Shown: positions 54,456 to 62,524, counted from the first letter of the stretch. The stretch is 64,000 bases of DNA from Gleimia sp. 6138-11-ORH1 (GCF_024814355.1 NZ_JANUXV010000001.1:744001-808000); one strand, 5' to 3'. Notes: generated by a model not told the origin, from the letters alone. Program-made: numbers and translations.

Positions 54456-54533
54456 CTCAGGCAACCAGGACTCTCAACAGTTCCGTTACCGGGGAAGTAA
54501 TCTCGGAACTACTAAGAGACCAACTTGCCTGAG
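54456..54533 (-). ncRNA. Nested hairpin leader of rsmH (mraW-type RNA candidate)
   Basis: Between mraZ and rsmH the outer arms CTCAGGCAA (54456-54464) and TTGCCTGAG (54525-54533) enclose inner arms AGTTCCG and CGGAACT (about 54479-54485 and 54504-54510), with short CTCTC/GAGA pairing between them. The whole can form a 78-nt branched or extended stem about 60 bases before the rsmH start. A conserved mraW RNA motif is described upstream of this gene in actinobacteria, chiefly mycobacteria. No T run follows, so it is not a simple terminator. Match to the published motif is not tested. Confidence 0.6.
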
Positions 54534-54552
54534 GGGTTATTTAGTTGTGTGG

Positions 54553-54978
54553 TTAGAGTGGGAAGATTTCATCTGCGATGCCGGCAAATGATTCTTCTGC
54601 TCCAGAGAGGTATTCGTTCCAACGGGTTTGATCCCAGATTTCAATCCGGTTTCCTGCTCCGTTTACGACTACTTCTTTTTCCAGTTGGGCGTAGGCGCGC
54701 AGTGGTTGTGGGATGGTGATGCGTCCCTGCTTGTCGAAGAGTTCATCTGAGGCGCTGGCTAAGAGGACACGAATGTAATCGCGTGACTGCTTAGAGGTGA
54801 TGGGCGCTTTAATGAGTTCTTCATAGAGCTTTTGAAATTCCGCTTTGGTGAATACGTAGAGGCAGTATTCTTGCCCGCGGGTTATTACCAGTCCGTCTGC
54901 TAAGTCTTCTCGAAATTTAGCTGGGAGGATAACGCGTCCTTTGTCATCGAGCCGTGGTTCGAAATTACCTAAAAACAC
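54553..54978 (-). CDS. mraZ: Transcriptional regulator MraZ
   Basis: MraZ is an AbrB-fold ring-forming DNA-binding protein that represses its own dcw operon. Two MraZ repeats are present: [21 protein letters not shown] and [20 protein letters not shown], cut slightly. The start is GTG at 54978, preceded by AGGAGGT at ideal spacing, giving 141 residues; the longer reading from 55023 is cysteine-rich and unlike the family. It is first in the cluster and faces a TGG repeat operator. Confidence 0.96.
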   Translation of the reverse strand: MFLGNFEPRLDDKGRVILPAKFREDLADGLVITRGQEYCLYVFTKAEFQKLYEELIKAPITSKQSRDYIRVLLASASDELFDKQGRITIPQPLRAYAQLEKEVVVNGAGNRIEIWDQTRWNEYLSGAEESFAGIADEIFPL

Positions 54979-55017
54979 TTCACACCTCCTGCAAATTTCG
55001 TACCTGCACCTACAATC

Positions 55018-55068
55018 CTCCACTTTACGCCACTTCCCACCACAAATCCACCATTTTCCTCCACTTTT
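55018..55068 (-). promoter_or_regulatory. MraZ operator: five TGG repeats with 10-11 bp period
   Basis: On the minus strand TGG-type boxes start at 55063 (TGGAG), 55053 (TGGTG), 55042 (TGGTG), 55032 (TGGCG) and 55022 (TGGAG), spaced 10, 11, 10 and 10 bp. MraZ is known to bind tandem TGGG/GTGG-like repeats one helical turn apart in front of mraZ. The array begins just after a terminator and ends 40 bp before the start codon. A promoter within it could not be assigned safely. Confidence 0.72.
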
Positions 55069-55078
55069 ATGAAAAACA

Positions 55079-55112
55079 AATAAAAAACCGCGATTTTAAC
55101 TACTAAAACCGC
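55079..55112 (-). terminator. Terminator upstream of mraZ
   Basis: On the minus strand CCGCGGTTTTA pairs with TAAAATCGCGG around GTAGT and is followed by TTTTTTA. It insulates mraZ from the upstream minus-strand genes. Confidence 0.87.
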
Positions 55113-55175
55113 GGTGGTGGACAGTGGAGGAGTTTCGCCGCAAAACACCTCCCCCCTCCCCAAAAACAAAGAAAT

Positions 55176-55222
55176 CCCGAGGACGCCAAACAAACTAAAC
55201 GTTCATTTGCACCGTCCTCGGG
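55176..55222 (-). terminator. Second terminator-like inverted repeat
   Basis: Perfect 10-bp arms CCCGAGGACG (55176-55185) and CGTCCTCGGG (55213-55222) enclose a 27-base loop. On the minus strand ATTTCTTTGTTTTT follows. It is the first stop signal after the small protein gene. Confidence 0.6.
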
Positions 55223-55261
55223 AAAAACTCTCCCCTAAGTGGAGGGAAGTGGAGGAAACTC

Positions 55262-55561
55262 CTAACCCTCCCCTGCCAACTGGCTTCGCTCCTGCTCCGT
55301 CAAAGAACTAGGATCAACCTGCTTCGCACTCTCACCCACAGCCTCCCCTAACTCACTAACTGGGACAATCCGGTAAGGAAAACCCCGCAACGCAACAAAC
55401 TCAGCCAAAAACTCCCGATGCCCCTCACAGGCTAACCAAGTTTTTTCTCGCCCCTGATGAATCCGCGGATTACGCCAAATCACAGCCCAACGCGCCACCT
55501 CAGTACACTGACGCGCCGAACAAACATGAAACCCACGCACCTTACCTAATGCCACAACCAC
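55262..55561 (-). CDS. Small conserved actinobacterial protein with Cys/His residues
   Basis: This 99-residue protein resembles a small actinobacterial family often mislabelled as an acetone carboxylase subunit. Visible features are CSARQCTEVARWAVIWRNP, then KTWLACEGHREFLAEFVALR. The spaced C-C and C-x-x-H residues could form a metal site. The C-terminal third is polar. Its function is unknown. The GTG start at 55561 lies 4 bp after the ABC-F stop, and a second GTG two codons later is possible, so it is cotranscribed with the ABC-F gene. Confidence 0.78.
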   Translation of the reverse strand: MVVALGKVRGFHVCSARQCTEVARWAVIWRNPRIHQGREKTWLACEGHREFLAEFVALRGFPYRIVPVSELGEAVGESAKQVDPSSLTEQERSQLAGEG

Positions 55562-55564
55562 ACC

Positions 55565-57175
55565 TTACGTTAAAGTAACCAAATCCAAATACTCGTCATC
55601 CCACAAATCCTCATCACCATCAGGCAAAATCAACACGCGATCTGGCTCCAAAGCAGAAACCGCGCCCGGATCGTGAGTAACTAAAACCACTGCCCCCTCA
55701 TACACGCGCAACGCATGTAAAATCTCTTCTCGCGAAGCCGGATCCAAGTTATTAGTTGGCTCATCCAAAAGCAACACATTAGCAGCAGAAACCACCAGCA
55801 TAGCCAGTGAAAGCCGCGTCCGCTCCCCGCCCGAAAGCACCCCGGCCGGCTTATCAACATCGTCCCCAACAAATAAAAACTGTCCCAAAACGTTCCGCAC
55901 ATGCGTATCATCTAAAGCCGGCGCAGCATAAACCATATTCTCTAAAACAGTCTTATCAAGATCTAGGTTCTCATGCTCCTGCGCATAATACCCCAACTTT
56001 AAACCATGGCCTGCAATCACTTCCCCACTATCAGGAGCCAAAACCCCCGCCAGTATCCGCAGCAAAGTAGTCTTACCAGCCCCATTCAAGCCCAGCACAA
56101 CTACTTTTGAACCGCGATCAATCGCCAAATCAACGCCAGTAAATACCTCTAAAGAACCGTACCCCTTAGATAAACCTTCCGCAGTTAAAGGCACTTTCCC
56201 ACACGGCGCTGGCTGCGGAAACCGCAAACGGGCTACTTTCTCAACTCCCCGTTCAGGTTCCACACTGGCTTCCAACTCTTCCGCCCGACGTAACATCTGC
56301 TGCGCAGCCACTGCTTTAGTAGCTTTCGCCCGCATTTTCTCACCCTGTGCGCGCAGCGTCTTAGCTTTCTCTAAAGCCACCGCACGCTCTTTCCGACGCC
56401 TGCGTTCATCTTCTTCACGCTGCTTTAGATACAAATCCCACCCCATGTGGTAAATGTCCATCTGCGCCCGATCTGCATCTAAATGGATCACCTGATTAAC
56501 CGTCTCACGAATCAAATTCACGTCGTGAGAAATAATCATGTAACCACCCGCATAGTTCTTTAAATAATCCCGCAACCAAATAATCGAATCATGATCCAAG
56601 TGGTTAGTTGGCTCATCTAAAAGCAGCACCTCAGCTTCTGAAAAAAGTACCCGCGCCAACTCTACGCGGCGACGCTGCCCCCCAGAAAGTGTCTGCAAAG
56701 GTTGCGCCAGTAACCGTTCATCAATCCCTAAAGAAGCTGCAATTTGCGCTGCCTGAGCTTTCGCGGCGTAACCACCTTGATTGGTGAACTCTTGATCTAA
56801 ACGCACGTAGCGTTCCATTGCCTTAATCTGCTTACTACCCTCAGAAGTAGCCATCAGGTGCTCAGCTTTACGAATCCGCGCTAATAGTTCGTCGATTCCG
56901 CGAGCGCTTAAAATCCTATCTAAAGCTAACTGATTTTGGTCACCCACGCGGGGGTCTTGTGAAAGGTAGCCAACGCTTCCTTTTACTGAAACTGTCCCCC
57001 CGTATTCCGCCTGCCCATGGTCGGCAACTCCAGCTAGCATCCGCATGGTAGTGGTTTTCCCGGCTCCATTGCGCCCCACTAAACCAATCCGAATTCCTTT
57101 GTCGATTCGGAAGCTAGCATTTTTAACTAGCACTCTGGGGCCGATTCTTACTGAGAAGTCCTGAACATTAATCAC
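55565..57175 (-). CDS. ABC-F family ATPase
   Basis: ABC-F proteins are soluble twin ATPases that act on the ribosome, resolving stalls or protecting from antibiotics. The 536-residue protein has two ATPase domains: Walker A GRNGAGKTTTMRML and LSGGQRRRVELARVLFSEAE with DEPTNHLD in the first; GLNGAGKTTLLRIL and LSGGERTRLSLAML with DEPTNNLD in the second. A basic linker (KAKTLRAQGEKMRAKATKA) separates them. It has no membrane domain. It resembles the housekeeping actinobacterial ABC-F type; resistance is not implied. Confidence 0.93.
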   Translation of the reverse strand: MINVQDFSVRIGPRVLVKNASFRIDKGIRIGLVGRNGAGKTTTMRMLAGVADHGQAEYGGTVSVKGSVGYLSQDPRVGDQNQLALDRILSARGIDELLARIRKAEHLMATSEGSKQIKAMERYVRLDQEFTNQGGYAAKAQAAQIAASLGIDERLLAQPLQTLSGGQRRRVELARVLFSEAEVLLLDEPTNHLDHDSIIWLRDYLKNYAGGYMIISHDVNLIRETVNQVIHLDADRAQMDIYHMGWDLYLKQREEDERRRRKERAVALEKAKTLRAQGEKMRAKATKAVAAQQMLRRAEELEASVEPERGVEKVARLRFPQPAPCGKVPLTAEGLSKGYGSLEVFTGVDLAIDRGSKVVVLGLNGAGKTTLLRILAGVLAPDSGEVIAGHGLKLGYYAQEHENLDLDKTVLENMVYAAPALDDTHVRNVLGQFLFVGDDVDKPAGVLSGGERTRLSLAMLVVSAANVLLLDEPTNNLDPASREEILHALRVYEGAVVLVTHDPGAVSALEPDRVLILPDGDEDLWDDEYLDLVTLT

Positions 57176-57219
57176 GTACCTAAGTATAGTAATTTTGTTG
57201 GATATAGTAATTTCTTACT

Positions 57220-57915
57220 ATGAAGAATTTTGAGGTTTCGGAAATGAAGCTGCCTGTTTCTGCTTCAATTCCTGCGGTAGCCCCATCTCGGGTTTACGAT
57301 ATTATCGCCATTGCATTTGTTAGTTTACTGTTACTTTCTAATATTGCGGCTACGAAGTTAATCGCTTTCAATATCGGTGATTTTTCGCTAGTTTTTGATG
57401 GCGGGGCGATTCTTTTTCCGATGACCTATGTTTTAGGTGACGTCCTGGCGGAAGTTTATGGATTCGCTAAAGCTCGGCGGGCAATCTTATTAGGCTTCTT
57501 TTATTCGATTTTAGCTTCTGTTGTTTTTCTTTTAGTTGCGGTTGCCCCACCGGCAGCTGAATACGAAAATCAAGCTGCTTTTGAAGCGGTTTTAGGGTTT
57601 GTTCCCCGGATTGTGACTGCTTCTTTGGCGGCTTATATTGTGGGTCAGTTACTGAATTCTTGGATTTTAGTGTTTATAAAAAATAAATTTGGGCAGAAGC
57701 ATTTATGGGCGCGGCTCATGGGGTCCACGGTTGTTGGCGAGTTAGCTGACACGCTTATCTTCTGCACTATCGCCTTTTATGGGGTGGTTTCTAACCAAGT
57801 GTTAATCAACTACATTGCGGTTGGGTACATTTATAAGGTGGCGGTTGAATTTTTGATTCTCCCAATTACCTATCCCACAATTCATTACGTTAAGAAATTA
57901 GAAGGAGTGAAGTGA
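57220..57915 (+). CDS. Queuosine precursor transporter (VUT/YhhQ family)
   Basis: The 231-residue membrane protein has about six helices, with LLLLSNIAATKLIAF, YVLGDVLAEVYGFAKARRAI and STVVGELADTLIFCTIAF, the YhhQ signature. YhhQ imports the queuosine precursors preQ0 or preQ1. The next gene is tgt, joined by a TGATG-type overlap, and no queuosine-synthesis genes are visible in the window, so salvage of an external precursor is the likely logic. Confidence 0.92.
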   Translation: MKNFEVSEMKLPVSASIPAVAPSRVYDIIAIAFVSLLLLSNIAATKLIAFNIGDFSLVFDGGAILFPMTYVLGDVLAEVYGFAKARRAILLGFFYSILASVVFLLVAVAPPAAEYENQAAFEAVLGFVPRIVTASLAAYIVGQLLNSWILVFIKNKFGQKHLWARLMGSTVVGELADTLIFCTIAFYGVVSNQVLINYIAVGYIYKVAVEFLILPITYPTIHYVKKLEGVK

Positions 57916-59222
57916 TGTCTGAGTCAGTTACCGCTAATTTAGATTTTGCAAAAATTGATAGTCAGCGGGGCTTTTCAGTTGAAAAACGTTTAGATGAAGT
58001 CCTCACTGAGACTCCTTACGGGGAAAAACCGTTGGGGCGTGCCGGAATTTTAACTACCGCGCACGGGGTGATTGAAACTCCTGCGTTTATCCCCGTTGGC
58101 ACGTTAGCTAACGTTAAAGGGGTTCTCCCTGAGATGATGGCAGAGTTGGGAGCACAAGCTCTGTTGGCTAATGCCTACCACTTGTACTTAACTCCAGGGG
58201 CGGATATTGTTGCCGAAGCTGGGGGCCTAGGGAAGTTCATGAACTGGGATAAACCCACCTACACTGATTCGGGTGGTTTCCAAGTTTTATCTTTAGGTTC
58301 GGGTTATAAGAAAGTTCTTTCTCAAGAGTTTTCCGGAGAAAAACCTACTGCCGCCCAAGAAGCGAAAGAGGCAGTGAAGCGCTCACGTAAATCAGTTGAT
58401 GAGGACGGGGTTGTGTTTCGTTCCCATCATGATGGAAGCGTTCATCGTTTTAATCCTGAGATTTCTTTGGATATTCAGCACCAGTTGGGTGCTGACATCA
58501 TGTTCGCTTTTGATGAACTCACTTCTTTACTGCACCCCTACCGCTATCAGGTAGAGTCCTTAGCCCGCACTCACCGTTGGGCACAGCGTTCCTTAGATGC
58601 GCATTGGAAGCTGACGGCTGCTAATCCGGAGCTTCCCTACCAGCAGTTATTCGGAGTTTTACAGGGTGCTCAGTTTGAAAATTTGCGTCGTGAAGCTGCG
58701 CAGACCCTGCGGGAAATGGAGTTTGAGGGGCAGGGATTTGATGGTTATGGCTTAGGGGGTGCTTTAGAGAAAGAGAACTTAGGGCAAATCGTTTCCTGGC
58801 TGACTGCTGAGTTACCTGAGGATAAGCCTCGGCATTTGCTGGGAATTTCTGAACCTGATGACTTCTTCCGGGCTGTGGAAGTGGGAGCTGATACTTTCGA
58901 CTGTGTGAATCCTTCCCGCGTAGCTCGCAATGCGGCAATCTATACTCCTGATGGGCGAGTTAATATCACGAATGCGCGCTTTAAACGTGATTTTTCCCCG
59001 CTAGTGGGAGGTTGTGGCTGCTACACCTGTACGCATTATTCCACGGCTTATGTCCATCATTTGTTTAAGACTAAAGAAATCCTTGCTTCCACCTTAGCGA
59101 CGATTCACAACGAGTGGTTTACAGTTCACTTAGTTGATACCATTCGCCAAGCCATTAAAGATGGTGACTATTTGGCTTGTAAAGCTGAAGTGCTGGGTCG
59201 TTTTTACGCAAAGAAAGCCTGA
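57915..59222 (+). CDS. tgt: Queuine tRNA-ribosyltransferase
   Basis: Tgt swaps guanine 34 of GUN-anticodon tRNAs for preQ1 or queuine. The 435-residue TIM-barrel protein has PTYTDSGGFQVLSLG, RSHHDGSVHRFNPE, GLGGALEKENLG with the preQ1 pocket, the nucleophile region ADTFDCVNPSR and a zinc site CGCYTCTHYSTAYVHHL. ATG at 57915 follows GGAG by 7 bases and overlaps the transporter stop; the GTG just before it is less likely. Import and insertion of the modified base are thus coupled. Confidence 0.97.
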   Translation: MSESVTANLDFAKIDSQRGFSVEKRLDEVLTETPYGEKPLGRAGILTTAHGVIETPAFIPVGTLANVKGVLPEMMAELGAQALLANAYHLYLTPGADIVAEAGGLGKFMNWDKPTYTDSGGFQVLSLGSGYKKVLSQEFSGEKPTAAQEAKEAVKRSRKSVDEDGVVFRSHHDGSVHRFNPEISLDIQHQLGADIMFAFDELTSLLHPYRYQVESLARTHRWAQRSLDAHWKLTAANPELPYQQLFGVLQGAQFENLRREAAQTLREMEFEGQGFDGYGLGGALEKENLGQIVSWLTAELPEDKPRHLLGISEPDDFFRAVEVGADTFDCVNPSRVARNAAIYTPDGRVNITNARFKRDFSPLVGGCGCYTCTHYSTAYVHHLFKTKEILASTLATIHNEWFTVHLVDTIRQAIKDGDYLACKAEVLGRFYAKKA

Positions 59223-59223
59223 T

Positions 59224-60366
59224 ATGTTTTATCTTCCTCAATCTATGCCCGCTACGCCGGTAGAGTTTCAAAGGACTTTCAGCGGACCAGATACCAGTTG
59301 GGCACGGCTTTTGCTGATGCCGTTTAGTTTCGTTTTAATCTATCTGGTTTTACTTATCTTCTTATTGTTTATTCCCTTTATGGTTGTCATGGGGGCGGGT
59401 GAAGCAACTAATTTTTTTGAAAATCTAGACAAAGATCCTAATTTGCACGATCCTGCGAATCTAGTTTTCTTAAGTGGTTTGCTGGCCCTGCTGATTCCGG
59501 CTAGTTTACTAACTGGGGTAATTACTTTTCGTTCTAAAATTGGTTTCTTACACTCAGTTACCGGCCGGTTTCGTTGGAATTGGTTTTTCCTTTCCCTGCC
59601 AATTACTTTAGTTACTTCCGCACTTTTCATGTTGGCTGGTTTTATGCTTCTCGAGGGCGCTCAGCTACGTCTAAGATCTCTTGCAGATGTTCTGCCTACA
59701 CTGGTTTTAATAGTATTGATTATCCCTTTCCAAAGTGCCGGCGAAGAGTACTTTTTCAGGGGACTTCTCCCCCAGTGGTTGGGAGCTATTTTCCCCTGGA
59801 AAGAAGCGGGAGCAATTTCTTTGTTCGTCAGTTCGATAGTTTTCGCACTGGGGCATCTTGAGTTAAACCCGTTGCGTTTACTAAACCTGATTATTTTTGC
59901 TGCCGGCGCTTGGATTATCACTTACCGCACTGGTGGTTTGGAATCTGCGATAGCCATCCACGTGGCGAATAATGTGATGGCTTTTAGCACTACAGCGTTT
60001 ATTGATGATTCCATCGGAAACGATTACTCTGTGCTTTGGCTGGTCACATTATTTTTCTTAGTGGGCGATCTATTACTTATCCTGGAAGTTTTTGCCTTAG
60101 ATTTCCTCTACCGCAAGTGGCATCAGGGCCGGCCAGAGCGCGCCCATTTAACTAACCCTGCGCAGCGTCCTCTTCCCGATCGGGACTATTTGCATAAGCA
60201 CTATCGGGAAGGAAAATTCTATCCCCAGTGGTTTGCTCTTTATCCGTATGCGGTGCAACTGCAATACGCGAACGCCTATCCACAGTATGCGCAGTATCTG
60301 AACTATCTGGTACAGACCGGGCAAGTGCGCCCACCCGCTCGGGCGGGAGTACCTACAGCTTACTAA
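59224..60366 (+). CDS. CPBP intramembrane metalloprotease, copy 1
   Basis: The 380-residue membrane protein has about eight helices and the CPBP (Abi) motifs: SAGEEYFFRG with Glu174-Glu175 and Arg179, FALGHLE with His211, and HVANNVMAF with His246 and Asn250. CPBP proteases cut substrates in the membrane, as in CAAX processing or bacteriocin immunity. A C-terminal cytosolic tail of about 80 residues has HLTNPAQRP and is rich in Tyr and Gln. ATG at 59224 starts one base after the tgt stop, so it probably belongs to the tgt transcript. The substrate is unknown. Confidence 0.87.
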   Translation: MFYLPQSMPATPVEFQRTFSGPDTSWARLLLMPFSFVLIYLVLLIFLLFIPFMVVMGAGEATNFFENLDKDPNLHDPANLVFLSGLLALLIPASLLTGVITFRSKIGFLHSVTGRFRWNWFFLSLPITLVTSALFMLAGFMLLEGAQLRLRSLADVLPTLVLIVLIIPFQSAGEEYFFRGLLPQWLGAIFPWKEAGAISLFVSSIVFALGHLELNPLRLLNLIIFAAGAWIITYRTGGLESAIAIHVANNVMAFSTTAFIDDSIGNDYSVLWLVTLFFLVGDLLLILEVFALDFLYRKWHQGRPERAHLTNPAQRPLPDRDYLHKHYREGKFYPQWFALYPYAVQLQYANAYPQYAQYLNYLVQTGQVRPPARAGVPTAY

Positions 60367-60426
60367 TTTCCTACTGATACCCTTAATGTGTAGATTTTAC
60401 CGGAATTTAACTAATGAAAGGTCACT

Positions 60427-61539
60427 ATGTTTTTTCCTCCCAGAGCTATCTCAAACACTCCAGTTGAGTACCCCTTAGCCTTCACGGGCCCAGATATTCG
60501 CTGGTGGAGAGTACTTTTAGGATTACCCACTCTAATCTTAAGTTTTCTTTTGTTTTCGATTATTTTTGTTATTGGACTGGGATTCTTCCTTACAGCAGAA
60601 GAACTTAGCAATATTCTAAGACTGGTTGAATCTTCCTCACTTGATGTACAAAATCCAACCCACTTTATCATTTTGGCCGTAAGCTTGGCCGTATTAATTC
60701 CTGCAGTTTACCTAGCCTACTTGGTTTCTTTTGGGGTTAAACCACGTTTCGTTACCTCGGTTGCGGGGAAAATTCGCTGGTCTTGGATGATGATTGCTTT
60801 TCTTATCGCCGCTGGTTTTTCCTCTTTCCTAATTTTTGGAGGAAGCTTTTTGGAAGCCGGTGGATTCCCTGAATATTCTCCAAACCCACGTTTAGGTCTA
60901 ATGCTAGTTTTAGTATTTACCTTAATCCCTTTCCAAAGCGCAGCTGAAGAGTATGTTTTTCGCGCGTATATCCCCCACTTTATCGGTGCGCTGATACCTT
61001 GGCGCGGGGTAGCAATAATTACGGGCCTGGTTGTTTCTAGCTTCCTCTTTGCGTTGGCACATGGTTCGTTTGATCCTTCAACTTTTACTCAGCTAGCTGC
61101 TTTTGGCGCGATTGCCTGGTATGTTACTTACCGCACCGGGGGTTTAGAAGCTTCCATTGCCACGCACACGATGAATAACACCTTGATTTTCGCGCAAGAA
61201 ATGCTTAAGGGTGAGTCAAGCGCTTTAGTAACTAGCGAAACCGTAACCTCTTGGCCTTCAACACTAATTGTGATCGGCTTTGGTTTACTTGAAGCAAGCG
61301 TGATCATTTGGGTTTACCGTAAGTGGGAAGCGCGTAAAGAAAATCGTAGCCACTTAACTAACCCTGCTTTACGTCCGCCAGTCACTGAGAAATACCTCTA
61401 CAACGAATACACGAAGAATCGAGTCTACCTGGAGCTCTTCTCCCTCTACCCGATTAATGTGCAGCTTAAGATAGTTGAGCAATACCCGCATTTACGCGAG
61501 CAGTTGCCTGCTGCAGATCAGCCTGAACAATCCAACTGA
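60427..61539 (+). CDS. CPBP intramembrane metalloprotease, copy 2
   Basis: This 370-residue protein is a clear paralogue of the preceding one. Start (MFFPPRAISNTPVEYPLAFTG versus MFYLPQ...TPVEFQRTFSG), helix spacing, catalytic motifs (SAAEEYVFRA with Glu174-Glu175 and Arg179; FALAHGS with His212; HTMNNTLIF with His247 and Asn251) and the tail (HLTNPALRP, then YNEYTKNR and LYPINVQLK) all correspond. The catalytic residues are intact in both. The genes are 60 bp apart; AATGAAAGG precedes the ATG. They may act on similar substrates or work as a pair. Confidence 0.87.
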   Translation: MFFPPRAISNTPVEYPLAFTGPDIRWWRVLLGLPTLILSFLLFSIIFVIGLGFFLTAEELSNILRLVESSSLDVQNPTHFIILAVSLAVLIPAVYLAYLVSFGVKPRFVTSVAGKIRWSWMMIAFLIAAGFSSFLIFGGSFLEAGGFPEYSPNPRLGLMLVLVFTLIPFQSAAEEYVFRAYIPHFIGALIPWRGVAIITGLVVSSFLFALAHGSFDPSTFTQLAAFGAIAWYVTYRTGGLEASIATHTMNNTLIFAQEMLKGESSALVTSETVTSWPSTLIVIGFGLLEASVIIWVYRKWEARKENRSHLTNPALRPPVTEKYLYNEYTKNRVYLELFSLYPINVQLKIVEQYPHLREQLPAADQPEQSN

Positions 61540-61540
61540 G

Positions 61541-61578
61541 CTGAACTAAAATAAAAGTACTGAGCTAAAATAAAAGTA
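61541..61578 (+). repeat. 19-bp tandem direct repeat
   Basis: CTGAACTAAAATAAAAGTA (61541-61559) is followed directly by CTGAGCTAAAATAAAAGTA (61560-61578), with one mismatch. The second unit's end is the 5' flank of the terminator arm, so the repeat looks like a small local duplication. Confidence 0.8.
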
Positions 61579-61610
61579 ACGCGGGAAGTTATTTTCCCGC
61601 GTTACTTTTA
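61571..61610. terminator. Bidirectional terminator between CPBP and suf genes
   Basis: TAAAAGTAACGCGGGAA (61571-61587) and its full complement (61594-61610) form a 17-bp stem with a 6-base loop, flanked by A and T tracts on both strands. It ends the plus-strand CPBP and the minus-strand suf transcripts. Confidence 0.94.
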
Positions 61611-61620
61611 TGTATAAAAC

Positions 61621-62025
61621 TCAGATATTGAATCCTAAGGCTCGTAGCTGTTCGCGACCGTCCTCGGTAATCCGATCCGGCCCCCATGGTGGCAACCAAA
61701 CCCAGTTAATCACCACGTCAGAAGACAACTCAGAAAGAATAGTCTGCGCCTGATTTTCAATCACATCAGTCAGTGGGCAGGCAGCTGAAGTTAGCGTCAT
61801 GTCAATGTTAATCCGATTATTCTCATCAATCGCGATCCCATAAACTAGCCCTAAATCAACGATATTGATCCCCAATTCTGGGTCAATCACGTCTTTTAAA
61901 AGCTCTTCCACTTGAGCGGCGTCAAAATCTCCTGCGGAAGAAAGTGACACTCCTTCTAAGCGTTCTGCTTCAACTTCAGCGAAACGTTGTTCCACCGGCT
62001 CCTGATTTGCCATTGGATTATCCAT
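61621..62025 (-). CDS. sufT: SufT-like iron-sulfur assembly factor (MIP18/DUF59)
   Basis: DUF59 proteins help mature Fe-S proteins. The 134-residue protein has a 35-residue acidic N-extension, then DVIDPELGINIVDLGLVYGI, the Cys-bearing TLTSAACPLTD and WLPPWGPDRITEDGREQLRALG (cut), a typical actinobacterial SUF-associated form. The ATG at 62025 follows AGGAAGAA. It is last in the sufC-sufS-sufU-sufT run. Confidence 0.92.
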   Translation of the reverse strand: MDNPMANQEPVEQRFAEVEAERLEGVSLSSAGDFDAAQVEELLKDVIDPELGINIVDLGLVYGIAIDENNRINIDMTLTSAACPLTDVIENQAQTILSELSSDVVINWVWLPPWGPDRITEDGREQLRALGFNI

Positions 62026-62052
62026 TTTCTTCTTCCTATATCTGTATCTGCT

Positions 62053-62523
62053 TTAAGCTTTTTTCTCTTCTAATGCTACCCCGGCTTTAGCTAATGCATC
62101 TTTCAAAGCATACCAACCTAAGAGCGCGCATTTGATCCGGTTAGGGAACTTAGCGGTTCCTTCTAAAGCAGCCCCATCTTCAATCCGGTCTAAGAGTTCT
62201 TCAGCTACCCCTTGTCCGCGAGAATGCATCATCGTTTCAAAATCTTCATACAGTTGGGCGATTTCTGCCAGAGTTTTTCCCTCTAACAGTTCGCTCATAA
62301 TTGATAGGGAGGCTTGGGAAATTGAACAGCCGTCACCGTCCCAAACCAGCAGTTCGATTTCCCCATCTGCAGCTAAGTTAAGCCCTAAAGTAACTTCATC
62401 TCCGCAGGTAGGGTTTACCTGATAGGAGGTAGTTTGGATATCTGCTGGTAAAGTACCGCTGCCGTTGCGGGCACGGGAGTGATCTAAGATCACCTGCTGA
62501 TACATGACTTCCAGATTTGACAT
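62053..62523 (-). CDS. sufU: Fe-S assembly protein SufU
   Basis: SufU is a zinc-dependent sulfur acceptor that takes persulfide from SufS. The zinc-ligand residues lie in NPTCGDEV, DGDGCSISQASLS and KCALLGWYAL. ATG at 62523 (MSNLEVMYQQVI) follows GGAGG by 5 bases and gives 156 residues; an earlier in-frame ATG would overlap sufS. A loop insertion of Gram-positive type is present. Confidence 0.94.
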   Translation of the reverse strand: MSNLEVMYQQVILDHSRARNGSGTLPADIQTTSYQVNPTCGDEVTLGLNLAADGEIELLVWDGDGCSISQASLSIMSELLEGKTLAEIAQLYEDFETMMHSRGQGVAEELLDRIEDGAALEGTAKFPNRIKCALLGWYALKDALAKAGVALEEKKA

Positions 62524-62524
62524 A

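Noticed and set aside
55114-55311. Small plus-strand open frame upstream of mraZ
   Set aside because: Pro/Lys-rich, spans terminator-like inverted repeats and overlaps the end of a minus-strand gene; no start signal.
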